Part shown: one piece after another, positions 45,777 to 58,584 of the stretch
How the letters are laid out: each line of letters opens with the position of its first letter
Numbering within the stretch: position 1 is the stretch's first letter
Assembly: GCF_963082655.1 (NCBI RefSeq)
Contig: NC_081552.1
Coordinates: forward strand, 93,285,582 to 93,349,581
Length of the DNA stretch: 64,000 nucleotides
Source: Stomoxys calcitrans
Taxonomy: Eukaryota; Arthropoda; Insecta; Diptera; Muscidae
Direction of reading: 5' to 3'
Made by a program: the position numbers and the translations under genes
The notes under the pieces: generated by a model
Seen by the model: the letters and a program-made list of their open reading frames with translations, nothing else
Told to the model about the DNA's origin: nothing
The model's database searches: none

Positions 45777-46799
45777 ACAAATAAAAGCGTGCTAAGTTCG
45801 GCCGGGCCGAATCTTATATACCCCCCACCATGGATCGCATTTGTCGAGTTCTTTTCCGAGCATCTCTTCTTTGGGAAAAAAGGATATAAGAAAAGATTTC
45901 CTTTGCTATTAGAGCGATATCAAGATATGGTCCGGTTTGGACCACAATTAAATTATATGTTAAAGGCCTGTGTAAAATGTCAGCTAATTCGAATAAGAAT
46001 TGCGCCCTTTGGGGGCTCAAGAAGTAAAATAGAGAGATCGATTTATATGGGAGCTGTATCGGCCTATAGACCGATTCAGACCATAACAAACACGTATGTT
46101 GATGGGAGAATCCGTCGCACAAAATTTCAGGCAAATCGGATAATAATTGCGACCTCTAAAGGCTCAAGAAATCAAGATCCCAGATCGGTTTATATGACAG
46201 CTATATCAGGTTATGAACCGATTTGAACCATTCTTGGCATAGTTGTTGGATATCATGACAAAACACGTCGTGCAAAATTTCCTTCCAATCGGACAAGAAT
46301 TGCACACTCTAGAGGCTCAAGAAGTCAAGACCCAAGATCGGTTTATATGGCAGCTATATCAGGTTATAAACCGATTTGATCCATACTTGGCACAGTTGTT
46401 GGATATCATAACAAAACACGTCGTGCCAAAATTCATTCAAATCGGATAAGAATTGCGCCCTCTAGAGGCTCAAGAAGTCAAGACCCAAGATCGGTTTATA
46501 TGACAGCTATATCAAAACATGGACCGATATAGCCCATTTACAATACCAACCGACCTACACTAATAAGAAGTATTTGTGCAAAATTTCAAGCGGCTAGCTT
46601 TACTCCTTCGGAAGTTAGCGTGCTTTCGACAGACAGACGGACGGACGGACAGACGGACGGACATGGCTAGGTCGACATAAAATGTCACGACGATCAAGAA
46701 TATATATACTTTATAGGGTCTCAGACGAATATTTCGAGTAGTTACAAACAGAATGACGAAATTAGTATACCCCCCATCTTATGGTGGAGGGTATAAAAA
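45777..46799 (-). mobile_element. Family A repeat element, copy A10
   Basis: Complete in reverse: CAAATAAAAGCGTGCTAAG (one change from consensus), palindrome GTTCGGCCGGGCCGAATC, about four monomers, GGAC block (46639-46663), end GGGTATAAAAA. The flanks (CCAA / GGAACAC) show no target duplication. Confidence 0.9.
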
Positions 46800-47086
46800 G
46801 GAACACAATACAAATGCACACATATCTGTCTGCCATTCAGTTGTTGTTATTGTTGTTGCTAGCGGTAACAACGGGTCAACCAAGAGGCTGATGGCAATCA
46901 AATGTGAAGTTGATCTTTTAATCTAGTTCGGTGCTTTAACAAAAAACGAGCCCCGTGACAGTGCAGTACTCATATGCAAAGGAAAAAGTGTTCAACACAC
47001 AAACATACACATTGTAACAATTACCAAACATACAAAAAACCCAACAAGTGAATCCCAATTTGTTTAAGAAACTAAATAAAGATAAT

Positions 47087-47935
47087 TTTATATATAAAAT
47101 TAAATTTGTGTTTGTTTGTTCCGTATAGAATCAAACACGGCTGAACTGATTACCTTGAAATTTTCACATATTGTGTAGGTTGGTCTGGAAGGAAACAAAG
47201 GCTATATATTTTTTTATATCGGGAGGGGGGCGGACCCTCCCCCTTACCTCAAAAGTACTACCCAAAAATAAAAGTGAATCGATCGGGACAATATGGGATT
47301 CAAATAATAGATATTCAAGAGTAGAGTACGAATTTCATATTGAAGGTTGGGTCCAAGTACCTGGGGGCCGCCCCAGCCCCAAAACCCCCTAAAATAGGTT
47401 TATTTGACGATCATGACAATATGGGACTCAAATGAAAGATATTCGGCTTTATAATTTATTGATAACGGAAGGGTGCGGACCCTCTACCGTTACCCCAAAA
47501 ACACTACTCAAAATCAAAAGTGGGCCGATAAGGACGATATGGGTATCAAATGAAAAGTATGCGAGAGTAGACAACGAATCTGGCATACAAATTCATGTCG
47601 AAGTATAGGAAGTCACCCCACCCCCACAAAAACGCCCAAAATGGGCACATTAGCCAATCACGGATATATGGGACTAGGATTGTTTGTTCCGTATCGACTG
47701 AAAAACGGCGGAACCGATTTTCTCAAAATTTTCGCATATTGTGTAGGTTGGTCTGGGAGGAAACATAGGCTATATAATTTTTCGGTATCGGAAGGGGGGC
47801 GGACCCGCCCCCATATTTATAAGAAACGCACACGGCCAACCAACCTCAAAAGGGCTTGTACCAAACATTTTTGGTCTATTCGGAACCGGATGAAAGTGAA
47901 TGTGTAACAAAGCCATACAAATTTTAGATTTGTAA
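47087..47935 (+). mobile_element. Helitron-like family H copy H6 (5' part) with repeated 5' block
   Basis: 5' block 'tttgtgtttgtttgttccgtatagaatcaaa' at 47104, then 'ggaggggggcggaccctcccccttacc', tandem units, and a second 5' block at 47682 ('ttgtttgttccgtatcgactg') followed again by the GGGGGGCGGACC segment. The element therefore carries its head region twice, or two copies are fused. No CTAG end is found. Confidence 0.6.
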
Positions 47936-48056
47936 ATTTTCAAAAATACAAAATTTAAATAACAAACATAGTCTTATGTATACGTTGGTGTACTTACCAT
48001 ATAAAATACTAAAAGCATAACCAAGAACAGTGTGAAGTTTGCCAAAATCAATTGAT

Positions 48057-50948
48057 TTTTATTCCCTCCACCATAAGATGGGGGTATACTAATTTCGTCA
48101 TTCTGATTGTAACTACTCGAAATATTCGTCTGAGACCCCATAAAGTATATATATTCTTGATCGTCGTGAAATTTTATGTTGATCTAGCCATGTCCGTCCG
48201 TCTGTCCGTCCGTCCGTCTGTCGAAAGCACGCTAACTTCCGAAGGAGTAAAGCTAGCCGCTTGAAATTTTGCACAAATACTTCTTATTAGTGTAGGTCGG
48301 TTGGTATTGTAAATGGGCCATATCGGTCCATGTTTTGATATAGCTGCCATATAAACCGATCTTGGGTCTTGACTTCTTGAGCCTCTAGAGTGCGCAATTC
48401 TTATCCAATTGGGATGAAATTTTGCACGACGTGTTTTGTTATGATATCCAACAACTGTGCCAAGTATGGTTCAAATCGGTCCATAGCCTGATATAGCTGC
48501 CATATAAACCGATCTTGGGTCTTGACTTCTTGAGCCTCTAGAGTGCGCAATTCTTATCCGATTGGAATGAAATTTTGCACCACGTATTTTGTTATTATAT
48601 CCAACAACTGTGCCAAGTATGGTTCAAATCGGTTCATATCCTGATATAGCTGCCATATAAACCGAACTTGGGTCTTGACTTCTTGAGCCTATAGAGGGCG
48701 CAATTCTTATCCGATTAGAATGAAATTTTGCACGACGTGTTTTGTTATGATATCCAACAACTGTGCCAAATATGGTTCAAATCGGTTCATAACCTGATAT
48801 AGCTGCCATATAAACCGATCTGGGATCTTGACTTCTTGAGCCTCTAGAGGTCGCAATTATTATCCGATTTGAATGAATTTTGGCAAGTAGTATTTTGTTA
48901 TGATATGAAACAACTGTTCATAACCTGATATAGCTGTCATATAAACCGATCTGCGATCTTGACTTCTTCAGCCTGTAGAAGTCGCAATTATTATCCGATT
49001 TGCCTGAAATTTTGTACGACGGATTCTCTCATGACCATCAACATACGTGTTTATTATGGTCTGAATCGGTCTATAGCCCGATACATCTCCCATATAAATC
49101 GATCTCTCTATTTTAATTCTTGAGCCCTCAAAGGGCGCAATTCTTATTCGATTTGGCTGACATTTTACACAGGTCTCCAACATATAATTTGATTGTGGTC
49201 CAAACCGGACCATATCTTGATATCGCTCTAATAGCAGAGCAAATCTTTTCTTATATCCTTTTTATACCCTCCACCATAAGATGGGGGGTATACTAATTTC
49301 GTCATTCTGATTGTAACTACTCGAAATATTCGTCTGAGACCCCATAAAGTTTATATATTCTTGATCGTCGTGAAATTTTATGCCGATCTAGCCATGTCCG
49401 TCCGTCTGTCTGTCGAAAGCACGCTAACTTCCGAAGGAGTAAAGCTAGCCGCTTGAAATTTTGCACAAATACTTCTTATTAGTGTAGGTCGGTTGGTATT
49501 GTAAATGGGCCATATCGGTCCATGTTTTGATATAGCTGCCATATAAACCGATCTTGGGTCTTGACTTCTTGAGCCTCTAGAGTGCGCAATTCTTATCCGA
49601 TTGAAATGAAATTTTGCACGACGTGTTTTGTTATTATATCCAACAACTGTGCCAAGTATTGTTCAAATCGGTCTATAACCTGATATAGCTGCCATATAAA
49701 CCGATCTTGGGTCTTGACTTCTTGAGCCTCTAGAGTGCGCAATTCTTATCCGATTGGAATGAAATTTTGCATGACGTGTTTTGTTACGATATCCAACAAC
49801 TGTGCCGAGTATGGTTCATATCGGTCCATAACCTGATATAGCTGCCATATAAGCCGATCTTGGGTCTTGACTTCTTGAGCCTCTAGAGTGCGCAATTCTT
49901 ATCCGATTGGAATGAAAGTTTGCATGACGTGTTTTGTTACGATATCCAACAACTGTGCCAAGTATGGTTCATATCGGTCTATAACCTGATATAGCTGCCA
50001 TATAAACCGATCTTGGGTCTTGACTTCTTGAGCCTCTAGAGTGCGCAATTCTTATCCGATTGGAATGAAATTTTGCACGACGTGTTTTGTTATGATATCC
50101 ACCAACTGTGCCAAGTATTGTTCAAATCGGTTTATAACCTGATATAGCTGCCATATAAACCGATCTGGGGTCTTGACTTCTTGAGCCTCTAGAGTGCGCA
50201 ATTCTTATCCGATTGGAATGAAATTTTGCACGACGTGTTTTGTTACGATATCCAACAACTGTGCTAAGTATGGTTCATATCGGTTCATAACCTGATATAG
50301 CTGCCATATAAACCGATCTTGGGTCTTGACTTCTTGAGCCTCTAGAGTGTGCAATTCTTATCCGATTTGAATGCATTTTTGCACGAAGTGTTTTGTTATG
50401 ATATCCAACAACTGTGCCAAGTGTGGTTCAAATCGGTTCATAACCTGATATAGCTGTCATATAAACAGATCTGGGATCTTGACTTCTTGAGCCTCTAGAG
50501 GTCGCAATTATTATCCGATTTGCCTGAAATTTTGTACGACGGATTTCTCATGACCATCAACATACGTGTTAATTATGGTCTGAATCGGTCTATAGCCCGA
50601 TACAGCTCCCATATAAATCGATCTCTCTATTTTACTTCTTGAGCCCCCAAAGGGCGCAATTCTTATTCGAATTGGCTGAAATTTTATACCGGACCATATC
50701 TTGATATCGCTCTAATAGCAGAGCAAATCTTTTCTTATATCCTTTTTTGCCTAAGAACAGATGCCGGGAGATGAACTCGACAAATGCGATCTATGGTGGA
50801 GGGTATGTAAGATTCGGCCCGGCCGAAATTAGCACGCTTTTACTTGTTTTGCCTAAGAAGAGATGCCGGGAAAAGAACTCGACAAATGCGGTCCAAGGTG
50901 GAGGGTATATAAAATTCGGCCCGGCCGAACTTAGCACGCTTTTACTTG
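48057..50948 (+). mobile_element. Family A repeat element, copy A11, split by A12
   Basis: Starts TTTTTATTCCCTCCACCAT. The left part runs to 49258 (CTTATATCC), the right part resumes at 50847 (TTTTGCCTAAGAAGAGATGCC) and finishes with GGTGGAGGGTATATAAAATTCGGCCCGGCCGAAC...TTTTACTTG at 50948. The two parts join into the normal family A order once A12 is removed. Confidence 0.85.
49259..50846 (+). mobile_element. Family A repeat element, copy A12, nested in A11
   Basis: TTTTTATACCCTCCACCATAAG to CGCTTTTACTTG, with about seven regular 153-bp monomers (starts near 49539, 49692, 49844, 49997, 50150, 50303, 50455). It was inserted in the T run of the host's TATATCCTTTTTTGCC segment. Confidence 0.9.
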
Positions 50949-51119
50949 TTTTTTTGCTTTTCGACGTTTTTTACCCTTGTGTTTGTGTTTCAAAATAAGA
51001 CGTTTGTTTGTGAATTGTGGTCTTAAGCCCAAACACACAGCAACATTTTGTGGAGCCTTCTCATAATTTTTCTTAGATTAGGAAAATTTGGAGTTAAGAA
51101 ACTTTTTGCAAAATAGAAA

Positions 51120-52010
51120 AGGCTAAGCGCGATGTATTTGCAAATAGCGTCAACGATTTGGTGGACTTCGACAGTACTTTTGCCGCCGCGAGATCCGGAG
51201 ATAATGTACACAGCCTTGAGGCTTTAAAAGTGGAGTTAGATTCACTTTGGGACAACGTGAAGAAATCCTATTTAGATTGCTGTGATCATATCCCGATGGC
51301 CGAGGAGACGCCCATAGACAAAAACAAGCTTCGATCTCATTACAGAGACGCTCGGGAAAGCTACATGTGAGTCATAGGCTCATAAAATGCGGATATTATG
51401 ACCTTGAAGAATAAGGCGACTGAATTTCCCAAACGTTACGATAGACTCTTCTCAGACGGTTGAGAAGCTACAGCGAATTGTTAACATAAGTCTACAGACA
51501 CTAGAAACACTTGGGGTTGATGTTAAAGGATGGGACTCACTTTAAATTTACCTTTGTTCTGCAAAACTACCGAGGCCATTTCTGGAAGAGTTCGAAAAGT
51601 CGCTGGAGGATTGCAAGACTCTTCTAAATTGGGCAGAATTTAACAAATTTCTGACCCATAAGTTTACGAATATTAAACCAAAATCGTAATAGGCAAGTTA
51701 ACAGCAAGAATAATAAGTTCGTCAATAGTTTTCACACCAACGTTTCACAAAAGGCACCTAACTCGGGTGCAAAGAATCGCAGTAACACACAGCAAAATAC
51801 AACAACTCAGACCCAGAACACACAATGCTGCCATATCTGTAAGGCCACGCATTTTATAAGGGATTGTCCGAAATTTATTGAAAAGAATATTAAAGACAGA
51901 ATACATATCGTAAAAATTTCGCCTTTATGCTACAATTGCCTGTCAACAAATCACGGAGTTAAGGATTGCAAGAGTAAATTCACGTGTAGAGAATGTAACT
52001 TGAAGTATAA
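51120..52010 (+). pseudogene. BEL/Pao gag remnant with zinc knuckles
   Basis: KRDVFANSVNDLVDFDS (51122 on) to LRSHYRDARESYM (51367) is the gag N-terminal helical region. The following ~450 bp are frameshifted. At 51824-52000 one frame gives CHICKATHFIRDCP (CX2CX3HX4C) and CYNCLSTNHGVKDC (CX2CX4HX4C), the paired knuckles usual in BEL/Pao gag. Gag packages the element RNA. Confidence 0.75.
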
Positions 52011-52175
52011 TACCATACTATACAAGGGAACGGAGACCCAAGCCAGTAGTCGAGACCCAGCGAGCGATGCAGTACGACCTAGTACAAGTGCTGCAGCTAT
52101 GACCACTTTTATACAGTCTACACCAAACATAGAATCTAGCGATATTACAACTTTGACCCTTCGGAATGACCGAAC

Positions 52176-52407
52176 TTGGGAACATCATCAGCATGGCACT
52201 TACTCTTTACTGCCGTGGTGCAGGTTGAGTCTAGAGGACAATTGTTCGAGGCCAGAGCAATCATTAACTCTGGATCTCAGTCCACATTCATAGCAGAGAA
52301 GCTAAAGAACAAGTTGAGTCTTCCAACTAAACGGAACTTAGTACATGTCACGGGACTAAGCCATATTGTATGCGAAACTTCAAGTAAGGCTTTTCTTTTC
52401 ATTTTGT
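52176..52407 (+). pseudogene. BEL/Pao aspartic protease remnant, catalytic Asp changed
   Basis: GQLFEARAIINSGSQSTFIA corresponds to the DSG active-site block. The catalytic Asp is Asn here (codon 52266-52268), so processing of the polyprotein would fail. Confidence 0.65.
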
Positions 52408-52767
52408 GATCTCGTTTGGACCCTTGTTTCGAATTGGAGGTTTGGGCACCCGTCTTGAAAACCTTTCCTTCTAATTTTCCACCTCAGAACTTAGATTTGA
52501 CACAGCTTCGAGATGTTGCCAACCTTGAATTGGCAGATCCGAAGTTCTACATTAGCCAACTGGTTGACCTATTCGTATGGATGGATATTGAACCCCTGAT
52601 ATTCGAAATTGGATCCCCGATGAAAGCAAGCGGTACACTTTTGGCCTAAAATACAGTCTTTGGATGGATTGATGGGGGGATCCATAACACAGGGAACGGC
52701 GGCTGGCAACGGAGTTTCTTTACATAGCACAGTCTTAATTTAGAAGATACTTTCACGCTTTTGGGAA

Positions 52768-54080
52768 GTGGAGGAACCCCCAAAAAAGGTTTGGATGCCT
52801 GAGGGGGATACGTTTTGCGAACGCAATTTTAAGGAAACTACGCGTCGAAACAACGTTGGCAGATATATCGTGACCGTCCCTTTTAAAAGTTGCGAAGAAC
52901 AGGGTATTCCAAGAAACATCGCAATGGCACATTTCTATAGAATGAAAAGGAAATTACAGAAGACACCAGAGATAAAAGAACAGCATGACAAAACTATTCT
53001 AGAGTATCTGGAACTTGGACACATGAGGAAAATTTCTTCTGGAGAAATAGCAAAGACTCCAAATTATTATTTACCACATCATGCTGTCATCAAGCCAGAC
53101 CGACTTACTACAAAACTTAGGGTGGTTTTCAACGCATCAAGTCCCTTTTCAAATAAAATAAGCCTCAACGACAGTTTGTTTACTGGACCCATTCTGCAGC
53201 AAGATCTCGTTTCGCAAATTTTGAAGTGGAGGTTCTTTAAATACGTGTTTAATGCCGATGTTACCAAAATCTGTAGGCAGATCTCTCTCGATCCTAGCTA
53301 AACCCATTTCCAAAGAATTCTCTTTAGGAAAACTTCAAAGGACCGAGTCGAAGATTACGAACTTTTTACCGTCACGTTTGGAGTAAATTGTGCGCCATTC
53401 CTGGCAATTCGAAAGCTTCTTCAGAAGATGTAATGGACACTTACTTTGCTTCAAAGATTATATGTGAAAACTTGTATGTTGATGACGTCCTAGCAGGGGC
53501 ACACACGATTAACCAAGCTATTAAATCTCGAAAGGAGTTGATTTCAGCTTTGGATTCAGCTGGATTTCATCTAATGAAGTGGACATCAAATGACAACAGG
53601 GTCATTAGGGATTTACCGCCAGGACAGCTGCTCCCAGTCAACTGGCTGGAGCTTTCGGAAGACTCGTCGACAAAGACTCTTGGCATAAGATGGAACATTT
53701 CAGGAGATTACTTCACTTTTACTCAGCCCACGTTGGAATATGCAACAAATATGACTTGATAAAATTAACTGAGAGACGGTCTTAAAGCAATAACTCTGAT
53801 TAATTGGGAAAACTTCGTTAAAAACTCTAGTGCAATAGAATCGCTAAGAGTCCCTAGGTGGATACATTTCACGCCGACGTCCAGGGTGGAAGTCCACGGG
53901 TTTTGTGACGCCTCAGAGAGTGCGTATATTGCAGATCTATACATTAGGGTGGAATATGAAAATCATCAAACTCTTACCTTTTTGCTTACTGCAAAGACTC
54001 GTGTAGCCCCTAACAAAAAAATCTCATTACCAAAGCTCGAACTGTGCGGAGAAGTATTACTTTCAAAGTATTCGTATTCC
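52768..54080 (+). pseudogene. BEL/Pao reverse transcriptase and RNase H start
   Basis: GRYIVTVPFKSCEE, AMAHFYRMKRKLQ, HHAVIKPDRLTTKLRVVFNAS and FNADVTKICRQISL (motif A Asp) up to a stop at 53299. After frameshifts LYVDDVLAG (motif C, 53472 on) with LDSAGFHLMKWTSN and KTLGIRWN follow. VHGFCDASESAY (53889 on) opens the RNase H-like region. Intact catalytic YVDD but broken frame. Confidence 0.8.
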
Positions 54081-54311
54081 CGAGTATCAGCTGAGAGTTA
54101 TTTCAGAATCTCTGCACATTTTCAGACTAGGGGAATTTTTTGTATACCGATTTTGTTCGTACTGAAAATCTGCAAATACTCTGCATATACTCGTCACTGA
54201 ATTTGTTGTTTCTTTTTTTGTTGTATTTCTGAGCATCAGAAGAGAGTTCTTTCACAGTCTTTGCACATTTTCGCTCTTAGTTAATTTTGGTATGTATACC
54301 GATTTTGTTTG

Positions 54312-55638
54312 TTTTCGTACCCTCCACCATGGGATGGGGGGTATACTAATTTCGTCATTGCGTTTGTAGGGTTGCCCAAAAAGTAATTGCGGATTTTTCA
54401 TATAGTCGGCGTTGACAAATTTTTTCACAGCTTGTGACTCTGTAATTGCATTCTTTCTTCTGTTAGTTATCAGCTGTAACTTTTAGCTTGCTTTAGAAAA
54501 AAAGTGTAAAAAAGTATATTTGATTAAATTTCATACTAAGTTTTATTAAAAATGCATTTACTCTTTTTTAAAAAATCCGCAGTTACTTTTTGGGCAACCC
54601 AATAACACCTCGAAATATGCGTTTAAGACCCCATCAGCTGAGAGTCTCGACGATCTGGGTAGATCTAGCCATGTCCGATCGTCTGTCGAAAGCACTCCAA
54701 TTTTTGAAGGAATAAAGCTAGACTCTTGAAATTTTGCTCAAATATATCTTGTTAGTTGGTATCACTTCCAACAATTGTGCTACGTATGGGTTAAATCGGT
54801 ACATAACCTAATATAGCTGCCATATAAACCAATCTAGGATTTTAACTTCTTAGGTCACAAGAGGGCGCAATTCGTACCCGATTTGGCTGAAGTAAAGTGT
54901 TGTGTTATGACTTCCAACAACTGTGCTAAGTATGGTTCAAATCGAAACATAATCTGATATAGCTGCCATATAAACCGATCTGGGATATTGACTTCTTAAG
55001 ACTGTAGAGGGCGCAGTTCGTATCCGATTTGTCTGAAATTTTGTATGAAGTGTTTTGTTATGACAGCTGTGCTAAGTATAGTTCAAATCGGTCCCTAACC
55101 TGATATAGCTGCCATATAAACCGATCTTGGATTTTGACTTCTTATGGCTCAAGAGGGCGCAATTCGTACCAGATTTGGCTGAAATTTTGCATGACGTGTT
55201 TTGTTATGACTTCCAACAACTGTGCTAAGTATGGTACAAATCGGTACATAACCTTATGTAGATGCCTTATAAACCGATCTGAGAACTTGGCGCAATTTTT
55301 ACCCGATTTTGTTCGCATTTTTTACAACGGTTTCTCCCACAACCTTCAACATACATGTGCAATATGGTCTTAATCGATCTATAGCCGTATACAGCTTCAA
55401 TATAAACCCATCTCCCGATTATGCTTTTTGAGCCCCTCCAAGGCGCAATTCTTATCCGAATGGACTGAAATATTACCCATTGACTTCTCTATGGTCTTCA
55501 ACATTTAATTCACTCATGGTTCGAATCGGACTATAGCTTGATATATCTCCAATAGCATAACAAAAAATTCGACAAATGCGATCCATGGTGAAGGGTATAT
55601 AAGATTCTGCCCGGCCGAACTTAGCCCGCTCTTACTTG
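54312..55638 (+). mobile_element. Family A repeat element, copy A13, split by a MITE
   Basis: TTTTCGTACCCTCCACCATGG start; the sequence up to GCGTTTGTA joins, after the MITE, to ACACCTCGAAATATGCG. Diverged monomers follow, and the end is CCCGGCCGAACTTAGCCCGCTCTTACTTG. Monomers are more diverged than in A12, so the copy is older. Confidence 0.8.
54369..54602 (-). mobile_element. Mariner-type MITE, copy 2, inside A13
   Basis: GGGTTGCCCAAAAAGTAATT to TTTTTGGGCAACCCAA, flanked by TA (54367-54368 and 54603-54604). It is the inverse of the copy at 13128-13363 and lacks the first two bases at one end. Confidence 0.85.
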
Positions 55639-56080
55639 TTTCTGTTCTACGGTTTGCACGTCGCAAATTTGGTATTTACCCGTTTTTAAAATAAAGTTTC
55701 CAATTTTCTTGTGAAAAAAAGTAAAAGTCCTAAAGCACAGTGAAAATTATTTTAAATAGTGATATATGTATACAATATACAAACATATATTTATCTTAAA
55801 TTTCTAGATATGCCGAATAGAAGCTCAACCTCGTTAACGGCATTCCAATTTCCACTGCACTTTAGAACTTTTTATTGTAGTGTATTTTGTCAATTATAAA
55901 CAACAGAACATAAATAAAAAAATTTTAATTTACCTATATGCACATGGAATTGATAATTGTATGGCGAAACTAAATTATATTAATTTTTCATTCAAAAAGT
56001 AGCAAATTTTAATGTCGATTACAACGGTTTCGTTGTTTACTAAATTTTTCATTTACTAAAATAAATAACCTACTTAATAG
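55639..56080. other. AT-rich stretch, nothing recognised
   Basis: No open frame or repeat of note. Confidence 0.35.
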
Positions 56081-57635
56081 AGGAAATCGCGGAGGTGGTA
56101 TTGCCATTTATGTCAGAAGAAACCTGACAGCTAGAATTCGTTTAAAGTCTGAATTCAGGGACCAGATAGAATACGTGTTTGTTGAACTAACTTCAAATCG
56201 TGAGAAGTCTTTAGGTTGTACTGGAGCCCGTAACACTGGGTTTTGCTGATGTTATAATCACTGGGGACTTTAATTTCACAGTAGATGGAAGCGTTTCAAG
56301 TCTCCAGAGCTGAAAGAAGAATTCCGTAAAGCCAGGAGGAAAGTTAATAGTTTTATTAATGCGGCTAAAATGGAGTATTATTCTTAAAGATTTGATTGCA
56401 CAGTGGGCTCGAAGAGTAAGATTGTTGAAACTAAGTCCGATAATCAAATCCAACGTTGATTATCGGCCGATATCAATTCTATACTATCTCTCTTAGATTT
56501 TCGAGAAAAATCTTCATGGACAGATGTATGATGTATGCTGATGACGTACAATTTTTTTCAAAGCGGCTTTGTGGACAATATAGACAACTGCATAAGTAAA
56601 CTTAATGCGGACCCTAATCGCGTTTATGACTGGGCGACGGCAAATGATTTGTTGTTAAATCTGAGTAAGTCCAAATGTTTGGTTGTTCACAAAAACAATA
56701 ATTTCAACATGCGACAACAGGATATTTACGTTAATGGTCAGAGGATTGATATTGTATTTATTGCGAAGAATTTAGGCGTGGTTTTCAAGAATTTAGACGT
56801 GGTTTTCAACAGTTCTTTCAGCTGGTCCGATTATGCTAACGTTGCAGCCGGGCAAACTTATGCGAAGCTTCGTGATTTATGGATCACACACTCTTTAATT
56901 TTAATTTCCGAATTCTTCTGGCGAAAACATTCCTAGTTCCAGCTTTGGTATACGGTTGTGAACTTTTTTTAAATTGTTATTGTTATTGTTATTGAATGTA
57001 GCTTTTAACAGCATAGTCCGTTATGTGTATGGTTTAAATAGGAGTCAGCATGTTTCGCTATATGTAGATTCTCTATTTGGACTTAGTTTCAACAATCTTC
57101 TAAATAACAGATAATTAATATTTTTACATAAGATTATTGTGGAAAAGAAATGCAGATATTTGTTTTAGAGACTGAGATTTGCCTAATCTGATAGAGGAAG
57201 AAAGTTAATACCTTTTAGAAGACGGAGTCTTATGTCTGAACGACAATTTTATAATAGCAACATACGTCTTTAGATTAATCTACCACACGATATTCAATGC
57301 ATCAGCAACACGATTACATTTAAAAAACGGTTTATTCAATTTTTCTCATGGTTAACTGATATTTAATTTCTTTTAATTTTGCTTTAAATTATAAATTTAT
57401 TTGTGATTTTGTTAAATCCACTATTACATTCGGCTGTTTTTTAATTTTTGTTTTTAAACACTGTTTTGTTCCGCTTTTTATTTATTGTAACCTTGTTTTT
57501 TTTATTGAGAACCTATTTAAGGTGGATGTATTATATAACAATAAATCAACATTCGATTTATAAGATTATTATCTTGTTGTGTAGACAATAAATCCATAAA
57601 TAAATAAATAAAATAATAATAAACACAAATACAGC
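56081..57635 (+). mobile_element. LINE5: CR1/L2-like non-LTR element, internally deleted
   Basis: Endonuclease NRGGGIAIYVRRNLTAR (56090 on) and VIITGDFNFTVDG (56252 on), linker KLKEEFRKARRKVN-like sequence, then a jump to RT motif C MYADDVQF (56531 on) and downstream RT (NRVYDWATANDLLLNLSKSK, 56600 on). The C-terminal region reads SIVRYVYGLNRSQHVSLYV, with RRSLMSERQFYNSN and a frameshifted INLPHDIQC block. It ends in ATAAATAAATAAAATAATAA (57597-57616), a microsatellite-like tail as expected for CR1/L2 elements. RT motifs A and B are deleted. Confidence 0.75.
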
Positions 57636-58584
57636 ATTTCAAAAAAAAAAAATCAGAAAAAAACTGTTGCCTAATTTTTAATGGCACTTTAAATGTCGGT
57701 ATCGGGTAATTTTTTGCATAACTTATAGGTATTATCAACGAAACTCTTGAATTGTAGTAAAAGCCACTTTACCTAAACTCATATTTTTGGCATTTCTATA
57801 AAACTTAAAAATGGATCTTAAAAAAACTCGTATTCTGCTTTTACTAAAACGCCAGAACTGCTTTAAATAAATCGCCTAAATCATGTATAGATACGAGTGT
57901 TGTCAGCATTGATATTTACGAATGAGATTGCAATCTTAAGGACAGTATGCACCTCTGTCGAAATTTTCGTTGCCATGGTTGAATTAAGAAGCTTGGCTCA
58001 CTTGCCCAGCTAATGGAATTGTCCAACTCCAGAGTTGTATCCAAATCCCACTAGAACGTCAAATGCTTGGTTTGGATTTAAAAATTTTTGTTCACATTGT
58101 GTTCCTTTTCTCATATTATATTTGTTTTAATTTATAATTTACACGTTTATAATCATCCATCTATTGATCTTGTCACTGCCACACATGATAATGCAAATAA
58201 AAACTAGAGTGTCAATTAGGAAGTGTCCAGGAATTTGACAGCCGAATAGGAATTTGCGCCACACCGCCACAGGGTTCATCGTTGATTTTGGTATTGTTAG
58301 GCAAGTGAGGCTACCTTCCTAATTCAACCATGGTATTGACATATTCTTAGTGAAATTATCGATACCGATACCGTTACCCAAAATTTCGCCTGCCAGTACG
58401 CAGCTCAAATGAAATTTTTTGTGTGTTACATGGAGACATAAAAGGCATTGCAGAAGTTATTCTTGCAATTACGATGAAAATTTATTGTTTTATAGATTCA
58501 TGCAACATGAAATAAAGTTATTTGCAAATAAAAACGTTTAGTTTCAGTATATATATCGCGGTAATAGCAAAAAATCGGGCAAAA
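57636..58584. other. Non-coding stretch with a foldback repeat
   Basis: AT-rich. Holds the inverted pair described separately at 57966-58336 and no convincing gene. Confidence 0.4.
57966..58336. repeat. Foldback/MITE-like inverted repeat
   Basis: CCATGGTTGAATTAAGAAG...TTGGCTCACTTGCC (57974-58007) is the inverse of GGCAAGTGAGGCTACCTTCCTAATTCAACCATGG-type sequence at 58301-58334. The arms are ~35 bp with a few mismatches; the interior is non-coding. The class is unknown. Confidence 0.5.

Larger units (their letters stand above)
50955..54080 (+). mobile_element. Degenerate BEL/Pao-type LTR retrotransposon
   Basis: Gag, zinc knuckles, protease, reverse transcriptase and the start of an RNase H-like region are recognisable in order, each frameshifted. 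No integrase is found and I cannot identify LTRs. The 3' part ends before 54081, and family A copy A13 follows at 54312. Confidence 0.8.

Noticed and set aside
49539..50500. Regularly spaced direct repeats that could suggest a CRISPR array
   Set aside because: The whole 153-bp unit is repeated, without unique spacers, in a eukaryotic sequence with transposon ends.
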